From Nitrosomonadaceae bacterium (GTDB taxonomy: Bacteria > Pseudomonadota > Gammaproteobacteria > Burkholderiales > Nitrosomonadaceae), in assembly GCA_919902625.1 (NCBI GenBank), contig CAKKRO010000031.1:33737-59962 (forward strand): a DNA stretch of 26,226 nucleotides, in the 5' to 3' direction. A program made the position numbers and the translations under genes. The notes beneath the pieces were generated by a model. That model made no database searches and had not been told where the DNA came from. It saw only the letters and a program-made list of their open reading frames with translations. Of this stretch, positions 17,102 to 24,027 are shown piece after piece (the stretch's first letter is position 1; every line of letters begins with the position of its first letter).

Positions 17102-17168
17102 AAATTTGAATCAGGAAGAAGAAAGCGTATTAACGCTGCTCAAATCAATCGGTTTACAAAAAACCAAA
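17075..17168. repeat. Direct repeat copy B (cphA'-type leader ahead of the ATP-grasp operon)
   Basis: Matches 13768-13861 with 91 of 94 bases. It begins 16 bases beyond the DUF1854 stop codon and lies about 100 bp upstream of the ATP-grasp start. The hairpin AGCGT-TAAT-ACGCT is kept (17124-17137), while two of the three mismatches fall in the 14-base palindrome (17142-17155) and break its symmetry. As the same leader precedes both operons, it may be a shared control element as well as a scar of integration. Confidence 0.95.
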
Positions 17169-17184
17169 ATAATTCTTAAGCAGA

Positions 17185-17658
17185 TTAAAGGAAGTGATCC
17201 AGCAACTTACGGCTATGACGATCAAGTGCCAGACGATCGCGAATGAGAAGATGAGTACCATGACTATCGGTAATCATTAATGATGATACTGTTAAACGGC
17301 GGATATCCTCCTCACCTTTGAGAATAAAGGTGGCATCACCGCGATCCGTTTCAACTTGCCAGGTACTCGGTGTGACAAAACCCGAAACCTTGAGCAAACG
17401 CTTTATCTCTGGTATAAATTCCCGATTGGCAAGCTCCGATTCAATCAGTGCTCGATACTCTTGCGGCAAATCAGCTAATTGATCTATCCATGCCAATTCA
17501 TGACCATGCGAATCAATCAGGGCAATGCCCTGATCCGGATCTGTAATCGGAAATGACCGTACCGGCACCACACCTTCCTGCATCAAACCCGATGGCTCAG
17601 TAAAAACCAATCGGCCAAAAGTATTCCGGCTTAACTGATAATCAACCATCCCACTCAT
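17185..17658 (-). CDS. DUF1854 protein, cyanophycin-locus associated
   Basis: A 157-residue protein of the DUF1854 family, with no known biochemical role. Recognisable family stretches are GVVPVRSFPITDPDQGIALID in the first half (about 28-48) and RRLTVSSLMITDSHGTHLLIRD in the second (about 119-140). No signal peptide or membrane segment is seen, so it is probably cytoplasmic. Its ATG overlaps the stop of the ABC transporter gene by four bases (ATGA), so the two are made together. From memory, DUF1854 and this ABC transporter type recur beside cphA genes in betaproteobacteria and have been named cyanophycin-associated; I could not check this here. Confidence 0.88.
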   Translation of the reverse strand: MSGMVDYQLSRNTFGRLVFTEPSGLMQEGVVPVRSFPITDPDQGIALIDSHGHELAWIDQLADLPQEYRALIESELANREFIPEIKRLLKVSGFVTPSTWQVETDRGDATFILKGEEDIRRLTVSSLMITDSHGTHLLIRDRLALDRHSRKLLDHFL

Positions 17659-19949
17659 TCACGTTCTCCTGCTACAGAATGTTCCACAACAGAAACAAAT
17701 GATTCGTCCTCAGTATCCACATTGCGTGCTTGCGCTTGATACAGACGATAGTAATAGCCTTCGCGCGCCATCAACTCGGCATGATTTCCCATCTCAACGA
17801 TCCTGCCTCGATCAAGAACGATTAACCGATTGGCCTCACGCAAAGTGGATAAGCGATGTGCGATGGCGATCGTTGTACGACCGCGTACCAGATTGTCCAA
17901 CGCTTTCTGAATGTCTTTTTCAGTGGTCGTATCCACCGAAGAGGTCGCTTCATCCAGTATCAGAATGCGTGGATCAATCAATAGTGCACGGGCAATCGAG
18001 ATGCGTTGGCGCTCACCACCCGATAGAGCCTGTCCGCGTTCACCCGCCAGCGAATCATAACCATGGGGCAGACGCAGAATAAATTCATGCGCATGCGCAG
18101 CACGAGCGGCTGATATAATCTCCGCCCGTGTTGCATCCGGCTTGCCGTAGGCAATGTTCTCGGCGATGGTCCCATAAAACAGAAAAGGCTCCTGCAGCAC
18201 CAGCCCAATATGCTTGCGATACTCAGCAATCGGCAACGAACGTATATCATGCCCGTCGATCAGAATGATTCCTTCGGTGACATCGTAGAAACGGCAGATC
18301 AGATTCACCAAGGTGCTTTTCCCTGAACCGCTGTGGCCAACCAGGCCAATCATTTCACCTGGCTTGATGACCAGATTGATGTCGCGCGTAATACTGCGCG
18401 TTCCATACCGGAAACCAACATTGCGCAATTCAATCTGACCCTGAACTGTCGATAAATGCACTGGATGAGCTGATTCCGGAACGCTGGAAACATGATCGAG
18501 AATATCAAAAATACGTTTGGTTCCAGCGGCTGCTTTTTGCGTGATGGAAACAATACGGCTCATCGAATCGAGCCGAATGTAGAAACGGCCAATATAGGCA
18601 AGAAAGGCCGTCAGCACGCCGACCGTAATTTCATCTTCGGATATCTGCCAAATACCGAATATCCACACAACCAGTAAACCGATTTCAGTCAGCAGTGTGA
18701 CTGTGGGTGTAAATAATGACCAGATCCTGTTGACGCGATCATTAATCTGCAAATTCCGCTGGTTTGCGGCATGAAAACGTGCCGCCTCCCGCTTCTCTTG
18801 CGCAAATGCCTTAACCACCCGGATGCCCGGGATAGTATCCGCAAGCACATTGTTTACCTCCGCCCAGATACGATCAACTTTCTCAAAACCAATGCGCAAT
18901 CGGTCACGAACCAGATGAATCAACCATGCGATGATCGGCAAAGGCAAGAGAGTCACAAGCGCCAGCCAGGGGTTGATTGAAATCAAAATCACGGCGGTCA
19001 TACCAATCATGATGACATCGGTGGCGAAATCAAGTAAATGTAATGAAATAAAAATATTAATACGATCGGTCTCAGCGCCAATACGCGCCATTAAATCACC
19101 AGTCCGTTTACCCCCAAAATATTCCTGGGAAAGATTCAGAAGATGTTCGTAGGTTGCCGTGCGCAAATCTGCACCAATACGTTCCGAAACCAGTGCTAGC
19201 ATATATGTTCGAGCCCAACCCAGAACCCAGGCAAGAATCGCAGCGCCTAACAGACCGGAAAGATACAATGTCACTAAATCAGTATCGATCGGCTGACCAT
19301 TTTGGTAAGGTATCAACACATTATCCATTAATGGCATGGTCAAATAGGGTGGCACCAGCGTTGCGGCCGTACTGCATAATGTCAACAAAAAACCGGTGAG
19401 CAAGCGCCCTTTATAGGGCTTTGCAAAGCGCCACAAACGTAGCAACGTCCAAGTGGAAGGAGGTGTACGGATTTGCTTGTCACAGACCGGACATTCTTCT
19501 TGATCAGAAGATAAAAGAGTGGCACAGTTTGGACATTGAACTTGAGTATGGGTTGATAAGGACAGCTTACCGGTAAGATGATAACCAAGCTGTTGCATAA
19601 AGCACTCAATCAATCGGCTCACCGCGATGTCATTGCCTAACCGGTAACGCCAGTATGCAAGACGTGCTTTGGAATCAAACAGTTCAAGGCAACCAACGCC
19701 CGCATAATCTCGTTGTGTCAGCAGCAATCCTTGCTGATAGCGCCACTCTTGCCAAATTTCATCGCCCGCCATTTTAGCCATCAAACGATGATTGGTCACA
19801 ACCACAATGCCTTGAGCAAAATGCAGGCGTGTATTGAGATCAATTTCAAGCCAGGCGAGCACATTCTCTTCATCAATTAGTTGTGACGAAAATCCGTCAA
19901 CCCAGATTGGGGGTAAATTATTGAGCGACAAATGAATGAATTGCTGCAT
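17655..19949 (-). CDS. ABC exporter-type half-transporter with N-terminal extension and zinc ribbon, cyanophycin-associated
   Basis: A 764-residue fusion. Residues 1-125 form a soluble domain resembling a PH-like fold (LHFAQGIVVVTNHRL). Residues 139-156 are a zinc ribbon with Cys139, Cys142, Cys153 and Cys156. A six-helix ABC exporter membrane domain spans about 180-465. The ATPase domain has Walker A GHSGSGKS (538-545), LVLQEPFLF, signature LSGGERQR (642-649), Walker B ILILDE (662-667) and His698. All ATPase residues are intact. It probably works as a homodimer in the inner membrane. Position ahead of DUF1854 and the cphA genes links it to cyanophycin; the substrate is unknown, possibly Arg, Asp or the dipeptide. 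The 125-bp gap upstream shows no clear promoter. Confidence 0.92.
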   Translation of the reverse strand: MQQFIHLSLNNLPPIWVDGFSSQLIDEENVLAWLEIDLNTRLHFAQGIVVVTNHRLMAKMAGDEIWQEWRYQQGLLLTQRDYAGVGCLELFDSKARLAYWRYRLGNDIAVSRLIECFMQQLGYHLTGKLSLSTHTQVQCPNCATLLSSDQEECPVCDKQIRTPPSTWTLLRLWRFAKPYKGRLLTGFLLTLCSTAATLVPPYLTMPLMDNVLIPYQNGQPIDTDLVTLYLSGLLGAAILAWVLGWARTYMLALVSERIGADLRTATYEHLLNLSQEYFGGKRTGDLMARIGAETDRINIFISLHLLDFATDVIMIGMTAVILISINPWLALVTLLPLPIIAWLIHLVRDRLRIGFEKVDRIWAEVNNVLADTIPGIRVVKAFAQEKREAARFHAANQRNLQINDRVNRIWSLFTPTVTLLTEIGLLVVWIFGIWQISEDEITVGVLTAFLAYIGRFYIRLDSMSRIVSITQKAAAGTKRIFDILDHVSSVPESAHPVHLSTVQGQIELRNVGFRYGTRSITRDINLVIKPGEMIGLVGHSGSGKSTLVNLICRFYDVTEGIILIDGHDIRSLPIAEYRKHIGLVLQEPFLFYGTIAENIAYGKPDATRAEIISAARAAHAHEFILRLPHGYDSLAGERGQALSGGERQRISIARALLIDPRILILDEATSSVDTTTEKDIQKALDNLVRGRTTIAIAHRLSTLREANRLIVLDRGRIVEMGNHAELMAREGYYYRLYQAQARNVDTEDESFVSVVEHSVAGERE

Positions 19950-20034
19950 TTAATAAGCTGCAAGTAGATGTAGAATTGGAATGTTTCCTGAAAAAAGAAA
20001 AGAAGTGAGTGTAATCAATCTACGAAAGGACTGG

Positions 20035-20053
20035 CTGCAGGCTTTGCTTGCAG
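20035..20053 (-). terminator. Hairpin after DUF3106 gene
   Basis: On the minus strand CTGCAAGC-AAA-GCCTGCAG forms an eight-pair stem with one A-C mismatch, 22 bases past the DUF3106 stop. Only a short pyrimidine stretch follows, not a full T-tract. It is a fair candidate for the end of the sigma factor operon before the ABC transporter gene on the same strand. Confidence 0.4.
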
Positions 20054-20074
20054 AGATAGTTTTTCAAAGGCCTG

Positions 20075-20458
20075 TTAAGTCCTTCTTTCCGGCAGTTGCT
20101 CATATTCATACCATCGTTGCTTGATCTCTTCGCGTTTCTGAACAGGCAACTGTTCCAGCTTCTTATATCTTTCGCGCGCCTGCTTGCGTTGTTCAGAAGA
20201 CAATGAATTCCAGCTTTGCATTTGCGATTGAATACGCTGTTGCTCCAGAAGATTCATTTTGGGATAGCGTTTTGCAATACCCAGCCATTTTTTCTTTCTT
20301 GCCGATTCCATAGCGCCCCAACTCTCAGTCAATGGCTCAAGAATCCTCTGTTGTTGAGGCTTTAATTCTTTCCATAGAGGCTTACTGGTTTCAGATAAAG
20401 CATCCAGGGAAAATAGGAAAAACAGCCCGAATATAATAACTAATCGGAATTTAGCCAT
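20075..20458 (-). CDS. DUF3106 secreted/periplasmic protein
   Basis: A 127-residue protein with an N-terminal signal peptide (about 1-22, AKFRLVIIFGLFFLFSLDAL) and a mature part dominated by charged helices: repeats of the kind W..L.PQQQ..L.PL...W and LSSEQRKQARERYKKLEQLP. This matches DUF3106. Such proteins resemble Spy/CpxP-like periplasmic helical proteins in composition, but no function is established. Its start overlaps the end of the DUF3619 gene by 19 bases. Last gene of the sigma-DUF3619-DUF3106 operon. Confidence 0.88.
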   Translation of the reverse strand: MAKFRLVIIFGLFFLFSLDALSETSKPLWKELKPQQQRILEPLTESWGAMESARKKKWLGIAKRYPKMNLLEQQRIQSQMQSWNSLSSEQRKQARERYKKLEQLPVQKREEIKQRWYEYEQLPERRT

Positions 20459-20808
20459 TCATCAAACTCATTATCAATATAAGCATCTATCGGCAAATCA
20501 TCGGCCAGTATCCTAGTATCAATCGCTGCATATTTGTCATTATCCAGAAATTGCCAATAAACTGTACTCGCAAAAACAAACAATATCACCAGCAGCAACA
20601 GCAACCTTCCAGCATTAAAGTGCCCATCATGCCCACCCAAAATGGAAGTATTACTGCCTGAATCCATTACCTTCAATGTAGGTTGATAATTTTCCAGGGC
20701 TGCCCGGCGGGCAGATTGCAGTCGGTACAAGGTGCTTTGTTTAATATTTTCATCCGCACTGCAGTCTAATAATTTGGCAACTTCTTTTCCCAACTCCTGT
20801 TCATTCAT
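20440..20808 (-). CDS. DUF3619 single-pass membrane protein, putative sigma-factor regulator
   Basis: A 122-residue protein of DUF3619 type: a cytoplasmic N-terminus (EQELGKEVAKLLD, then YRLQSARRAAL), one membrane helix at about 66-86, and a short acidic outer tail ending NEFDEWLNSD. This topology and its position directly after an ECF-like sigma gene (ATGA overlap at 20805-20808) fit an anti-sigma-type regulator, though no classical zinc anti-sigma motif is seen. The role is inferred from context. Confidence 0.85.
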   Translation of the reverse strand: MNEQELGKEVAKLLDCSADENIKQSTLYRLQSARRAALENYQPTLKVMDSGSNTSILGGHDGHFNAGRLLLLLVILFVFASTVYWQFLDNDKYAAIDTRILADDLPIDAYIDNEFDEWLNSD

Positions 20809-21389
20809 AATTTAACTCCCTTTTCTCTGAGTATTATAGCCAAGGCATGAACTGCTCGCGAACAATGCGTTTTTACACTTCCCTCAGAACAATTCATAAT
20901 CACCGCAGTCTCCGCTAAACTCATCTCTTCCCAGTAACGCAGCAAGAAGGCCTCGCGTTGACGTGCCGGAAGAGTCTCTATAGATCTTTCTATCAAATCA
21001 ACAAGCTGCGATCTCTCAAGTTGTTTATCGGGATCTTGACCAAAATTGGATTCCTGTTTAATCTGTAAAGTTTCGAGAATATTGAAATCTTCTTGATCCT
21101 TATTCTGATCGTTGGGTGCAAACGCTGAAAATAGCGTTGTCCATAATGAACGGATCTTCTGCCGCCGATAGTAATCGCGAATGGTATTCTGCAGGATGCG
21201 CTGAAACAAAAGCGGCAACTCTTCAACGGGTTTCGAGGCATATTTTACCGTGAGCTTCATCATGGAATCCTGAACGATATCCAATGCCGCATGATCATCA
21301 TGAACTGCAAACATGGCTTGTTTATAAGCGCGCCTTTCCGTTTCAGCCAGAAAATCTGAGAGTTCTTGTCGAGTAGCCAGAGCAATCAA
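20805..21389 (-). CDS. RNA polymerase sigma factor, ECF subfamily
   Basis: A 194-residue group IV sigma factor. Region 2 covers about 16-85, with HAALDIVQDSMMKL and LFQRILQNTIRDYYRRQK. Region 4 covers about 125-190, with ETLPARQREAFLLRYWEEMS and a helix-turn-helix around SLAETAVIMNCSEGSVKTHCSRA. It directs RNA polymerase to an unknown regulon. The start is not ATG: the frame opens with a TTG at 21389 directly abutting AAAGG, while a CTG at 21380 has better spacing from the same purine box and would give LATRQELSDFL, close to the family start. Heads an operon with DUF3619 and DUF3106. Confidence 0.92.
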   Translation of the reverse strand: MIALATRQELSDFLAETERRAYKQAMFAVHDDHAALDIVQDSMMKLTVKYASKPVEELPLLFQRILQNTIRDYYRRQKIRSLWTTLFSAFAPNDQNKDQEDFNILETLQIKQESNFGQDPDKQLERSQLVDLIERSIETLPARQREAFLLRYWEEMSLAETAVIMNCSEGSVKTHCSRAVHALAIILREKGVKL

Positions 21390-21441
21390 CCTTTAAGGTC
21401 TAAATTAAACGATTATTTAAAAAATCAGAATATCCAAAATC

Positions 21442-21458
21442 TTTTGTAAAATACAAAA
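21442..21458. other. AT-rich hairpin in the divergent sigma/yacG intergenic region
   Basis: The 279-bp gap between the sigma gene and yacG is AT-rich and must hold divergent promoters. TTTTGTA (21442-21448) and TACAAAA (21452-21458) form a 7-bp stem, and GAGGT/ACCTC form a 5-bp stem around 21512-21528. No -35/-10 pair stands out on either strand. Confidence 0.25.
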
Positions 21459-21668
21459 AAATATCGCACTGGCTACACAAGCAATACTCAGTCTTTCAAC
21501 AAAAATACATGAGGTAGTGTTAACCTCTTCCTTATCAAGGTAGATTCTACAATTACATTTCATATCCTTTAGGTAATGATCTTAAGAACTATTCTACTCA
21601 TCTTTTGCCAAAACAAGGTAAGCTTCTTAACGTCAAACAATCTCTACAAAAAACAATGAGCTGTTTTT

Positions 21669-21845
21669 ATGCAACGCATCGTCAACTGCCCTCAATGTGG
21701 TAAAAAAGTAGTTTGGGAAACAACCCATCATTTTCGTCCATTTTGTTCTGGGCGTTTTAAAACCAACGACTTATCCCAGTGGGCTCAAGAATCTTATCGG
21801 ATCCCGGAATCAGAGAAAAATCTGGAAGACAAAGATCAGGACTGA
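21669..21845 (+). CDS. yacG: DNA gyrase inhibitor YacG-like zinc-knuckle protein, fourth ligand lost
   Basis: A 58-residue ORF matching YacG: NCPQCGKKVVW, then FRPFCSGRFK and W..ESYRIPES with an acidic tail. In E. coli YacG the zinc is held by four cysteines with spacing C-x2-C-x15-C-x3-C. Here Cys7, Cys10 and Cys26 are at exactly those positions, but the fourth is Phe30 (TTT, one base from TGT). The adjacent family residues (IDL) read NDL. E. coli YacG binds GyrB and inhibits gyrase; whether this variant folds or binds zinc is open. The gene is nine bases before the diguanylate cyclase gene, so probably co-transcribed. It usually follows coaE-zapD, here about 12.8 kb away. Confidence 0.85.
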   Translation: MQRIVNCPQCGKKVVWETTHHFRPFCSGRFKTNDLSQWAQESYRIPESEKNLEDKDQD

Positions 21846-21854
21846 GTTTATATA

Positions 21855-22988
21855 ATGGATGAGTCGATCTATGAGAAGAATCGCTTATTACAGCGCAAAC
21901 TTGATAATCTGCTCAAACAAGCACGAGCCAATGAGAAGAAACAGGAATTATACGAAACCTTTGGTTTTGAAGTCATCGGTGCCAATACGCCCAAACAATT
22001 ACGCGATTTATTGTTGTCCCAAATCATCACGCGCTTTCAACTCCATAATGTTGTTTTATGCCTGATTGATCATCATAAAGATACCGAACGTTTATTTTTT
22101 GATCATGATGATGAAGCTCGTTTGAATTTTGAGAACAAATTGCTGATTCTTGATACTCTCAAAGATGCGGAAATGATCGAATCTTTAATCAGCTATCCGA
22201 TGCTGGGCTCTGAAGTATTTAAAAAATACCCCCGGATGATATCCAGTTTAAAATCCAGCGATCAAATTAAAAGCGCTGCATTCTTACCACTCCTGCGCAG
22301 TGATCGAATCATCGGTGCATTATTGTTGTTAAGCCAGGACAGTAGCCGCTACCAGCAAGGGGTAGGAACACTTTTCTTACAAAAATTATCGGCCATGATC
22401 GCTGTTGCAATTGAAAACTGCCTCAATCAGCAAAGAATTAAGGAAATCAGTTATCAAGATGTTTTAACACAGGCTTATAACCGTCGCTATTTCGACCTGC
22501 GCTTCAAAGATGAAATTGCCAGATCCATCCGCTGGGATGATGATCTCATTTGTATGTTTCTTGATGTTGATCATTTCAAGAAAGTCAATGATACCTATGG
22601 GCATCAAACAGGTGATCTGGTGCTAAAGCGTATGGCCGCTTTGATTAAAGAACAGGTTAGAGCCTGTGATATTGTGGCTCGCTATGGAGGTGAAGAATTC
22701 GTTGTCGCGCTGCCTACAACGACACCGCCAGTCGCTTATGAAATAGCGGAGCGTCTACGCCAGGCGATTTGTTTAACCCCTCTGAGTTTTCATGACAAAC
22801 AATTTAAAGTATCTATTTCAATCGGCATGGCCAATCTGCGAAGCCTGTCAATCGCCCAATCACACGATATCGAATTGATCTGCACAACTTTGCTGGATAG
22901 AGCGGACAAAGCCTTATACACCGCCAAAGCAGGAGGTAGAAATCAGGTGGCGGTTCATACTAATTCGGCAACTCAGTGGATTGGATAA
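21855..22988 (+). CDS. Diguanylate cyclase with N-terminal GAF/DUF484-like sensor
   Basis: A 377-residue c-di-GMP synthase. Residues 1-35 are a coiled coil, about 36-190 a GAF or DUF484-like sensory domain (LHNVVLCLIDHHKD, AAFLPLLRSDRIIGALLLLS), and about 200-372 a GGDEF domain. The active-site motif is GGEEF (278-282); the metal site has FLDVDHFKKVND (Asp237). The inhibitory I-site RACD (269-272) sits five residues ahead of the motif, so product feedback is expected. No membrane segment, so cytosolic. Close linkage with yacG suggests a shared transcript. Type IV pilus genes are in the same window, but any functional link is speculation. Confidence 0.95.
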   Translation: MDESIYEKNRLLQRKLDNLLKQARANEKKQELYETFGFEVIGANTPKQLRDLLLSQIITRFQLHNVVLCLIDHHKDTERLFFDHDDEARLNFENKLLILDTLKDAEMIESLISYPMLGSEVFKKYPRMISSLKSSDQIKSAAFLPLLRSDRIIGALLLLSQDSSRYQQGVGTLFLQKLSAMIAVAIENCLNQQRIKEISYQDVLTQAYNRRYFDLRFKDEIARSIRWDDDLICMFLDVDHFKKVNDTYGHQTGDLVLKRMAALIKEQVRACDIVARYGGEEFVVALPTTTPPVAYEIAERLRQAICLTPLSFHDKQFKVSISIGMANLRSLSIAQSHDIELICTTLLDRADKALYTAKAGGRNQVAVHTNSATQWIG

Positions 22989-23055
22989 TCCGCTCATCAC
23001 AGTTACTTTTATTTAAATACTTTACCGTATTCCCGCTTTGATACAACCGGAACAA

Positions 23056-24027
23056 TTATACGTTACCACGCATCATCGCTATTCCATGTGCGCCCATTTC
23101 CTGCGCTATCGGCAAATCTTCCCGGCGCAATCCGCCCAAAGCATAAACCGGCAATGAATAATCACGAATCAGTGAGGCCAATTTTCTCCAGCCCAATGGG
23201 GATAGCTCAGGATGGCTTAACGTGGGCTGAACCGGGCCCAGCACGACAAAATCAAGTCCCAGTTGCTCGGCCATAAAAAGTTCTTCTAAATTATGGCAAG
23301 ATGCGCCACACCAGCCATATCCCAGATCAGGGCGGCATGACAATGCCATGAGCTGCGATGATGTGAAATGCACCCCATCGGCACCGATCTCCCGCGCAAG
23401 CGTTGCATCGCTGTTTATTAATACTCTTGCCTGATAAGTCCGCGCAAGTGAAAGCACCTGCTTTGAGAATTCCCGCAACAAATCCTTGGTCATCTGTTTC
23501 TCACGGATTTGCAATAGTTTCAGGCCATTCTGCAGCGCCTGTTCAATCTGTTTCAATGCAGGTTCGATACCCATCTCGGTTGCCCGCGTTATGGCATAGA
23601 CCGGCGGCAACAAAAGCGCCTGCAAAACAGGTCCATTGGCAGGCAGGACAGGCGACACTTCAACTTGATGTGGCCATTGCCAGGACAACCCCTGGTTTTC
23701 CCTGGGTATTAGCCTGCCTTCCCATTCTACCACTCGAAAAAAATGTAACCGCACCGTTGCATGTGCATAGGTAAAAACGCGCGTCACCCAGGGATCGGCT
23801 CGGCGGATCTGAATCCCCAATTCCTCCTGCAACTCCCGATCCAATGCATGCAACAACGATTCGTTTTTTTCAACTTTGCCGCCCGGAAATTCCCAGTAGC
23901 CGGAATATATTTTCCCATCGGGTCTGCGCGTCAGCAAAAATTGCCCATCCGGCCGCATAATGACGGCAGCGGCAACTTCAACGATTGAGGTTGATCCAGT
24001 GATAGAAGAAATGGATGAATGACTCAC
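23056..24027 (-). CDS. Nudix hydrolase fused to a ThiE/TenI-like domain
   Basis: A 323-residue two-domain protein. Residues 15-135 are a MutT-like Nudix domain with a complete Nudix box (Gly50, Glu56, Arg64, Glu65, Glu68, Glu69, Gly71), consistent with 8-oxo-dGTP clean-up. About 140-323 is a thiamine-phosphate-synthase fold (LLQIREK, DGVHF, FVVLGPVQPT, YALGGL). Compared with B. subtilis ThiE, the two Mg-binding aspartates seem lost: the VNDD position reads INSD, and GQED reads TSSQ. So true ThiE activity is unlikely. This fusion is common in betaproteobacteria. The start overlaps the ATPase stop by four bases (ATGA). Confidence 0.92.
   Translation of the reverse strand: MSHSSISSITGSTSIVEVAAAVIMRPDGQFLLTRRPDGKIYSGYWEFPGGKVEKNESLLHALDRELQEELGIQIRRADPWVTRVFTYAHATVRLHFFRVVEWEGRLIPRENQGLSWQWPHQVEVSPVLPANGPVLQALLLPPVYAITRATEMGIEPALKQIEQALQNGLKLLQIREKQMTKDLLREFSKQVLSLARTYQARVLINSDATLAREIGADGVHFTSSQLMALSCRPDLGYGWCGASCHNLEELFMAEQLGLDFVVLGPVQPTLSHPELSPLGWRKLASLIRDYSLPVYALGGLRREDLPIAQEMGAHGIAMMRGNV

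Noticed and set aside
17064..17246. Plus-strand 60-codon ORF across repeat copy B
   Set aside because: It overlaps the DUF1854 3' end in antisense, has no ribosome site, and is explained by the cphA' leader read backwards. Two of the three differences between copies are silent in this frame, but three sites are too few to argue for coding.
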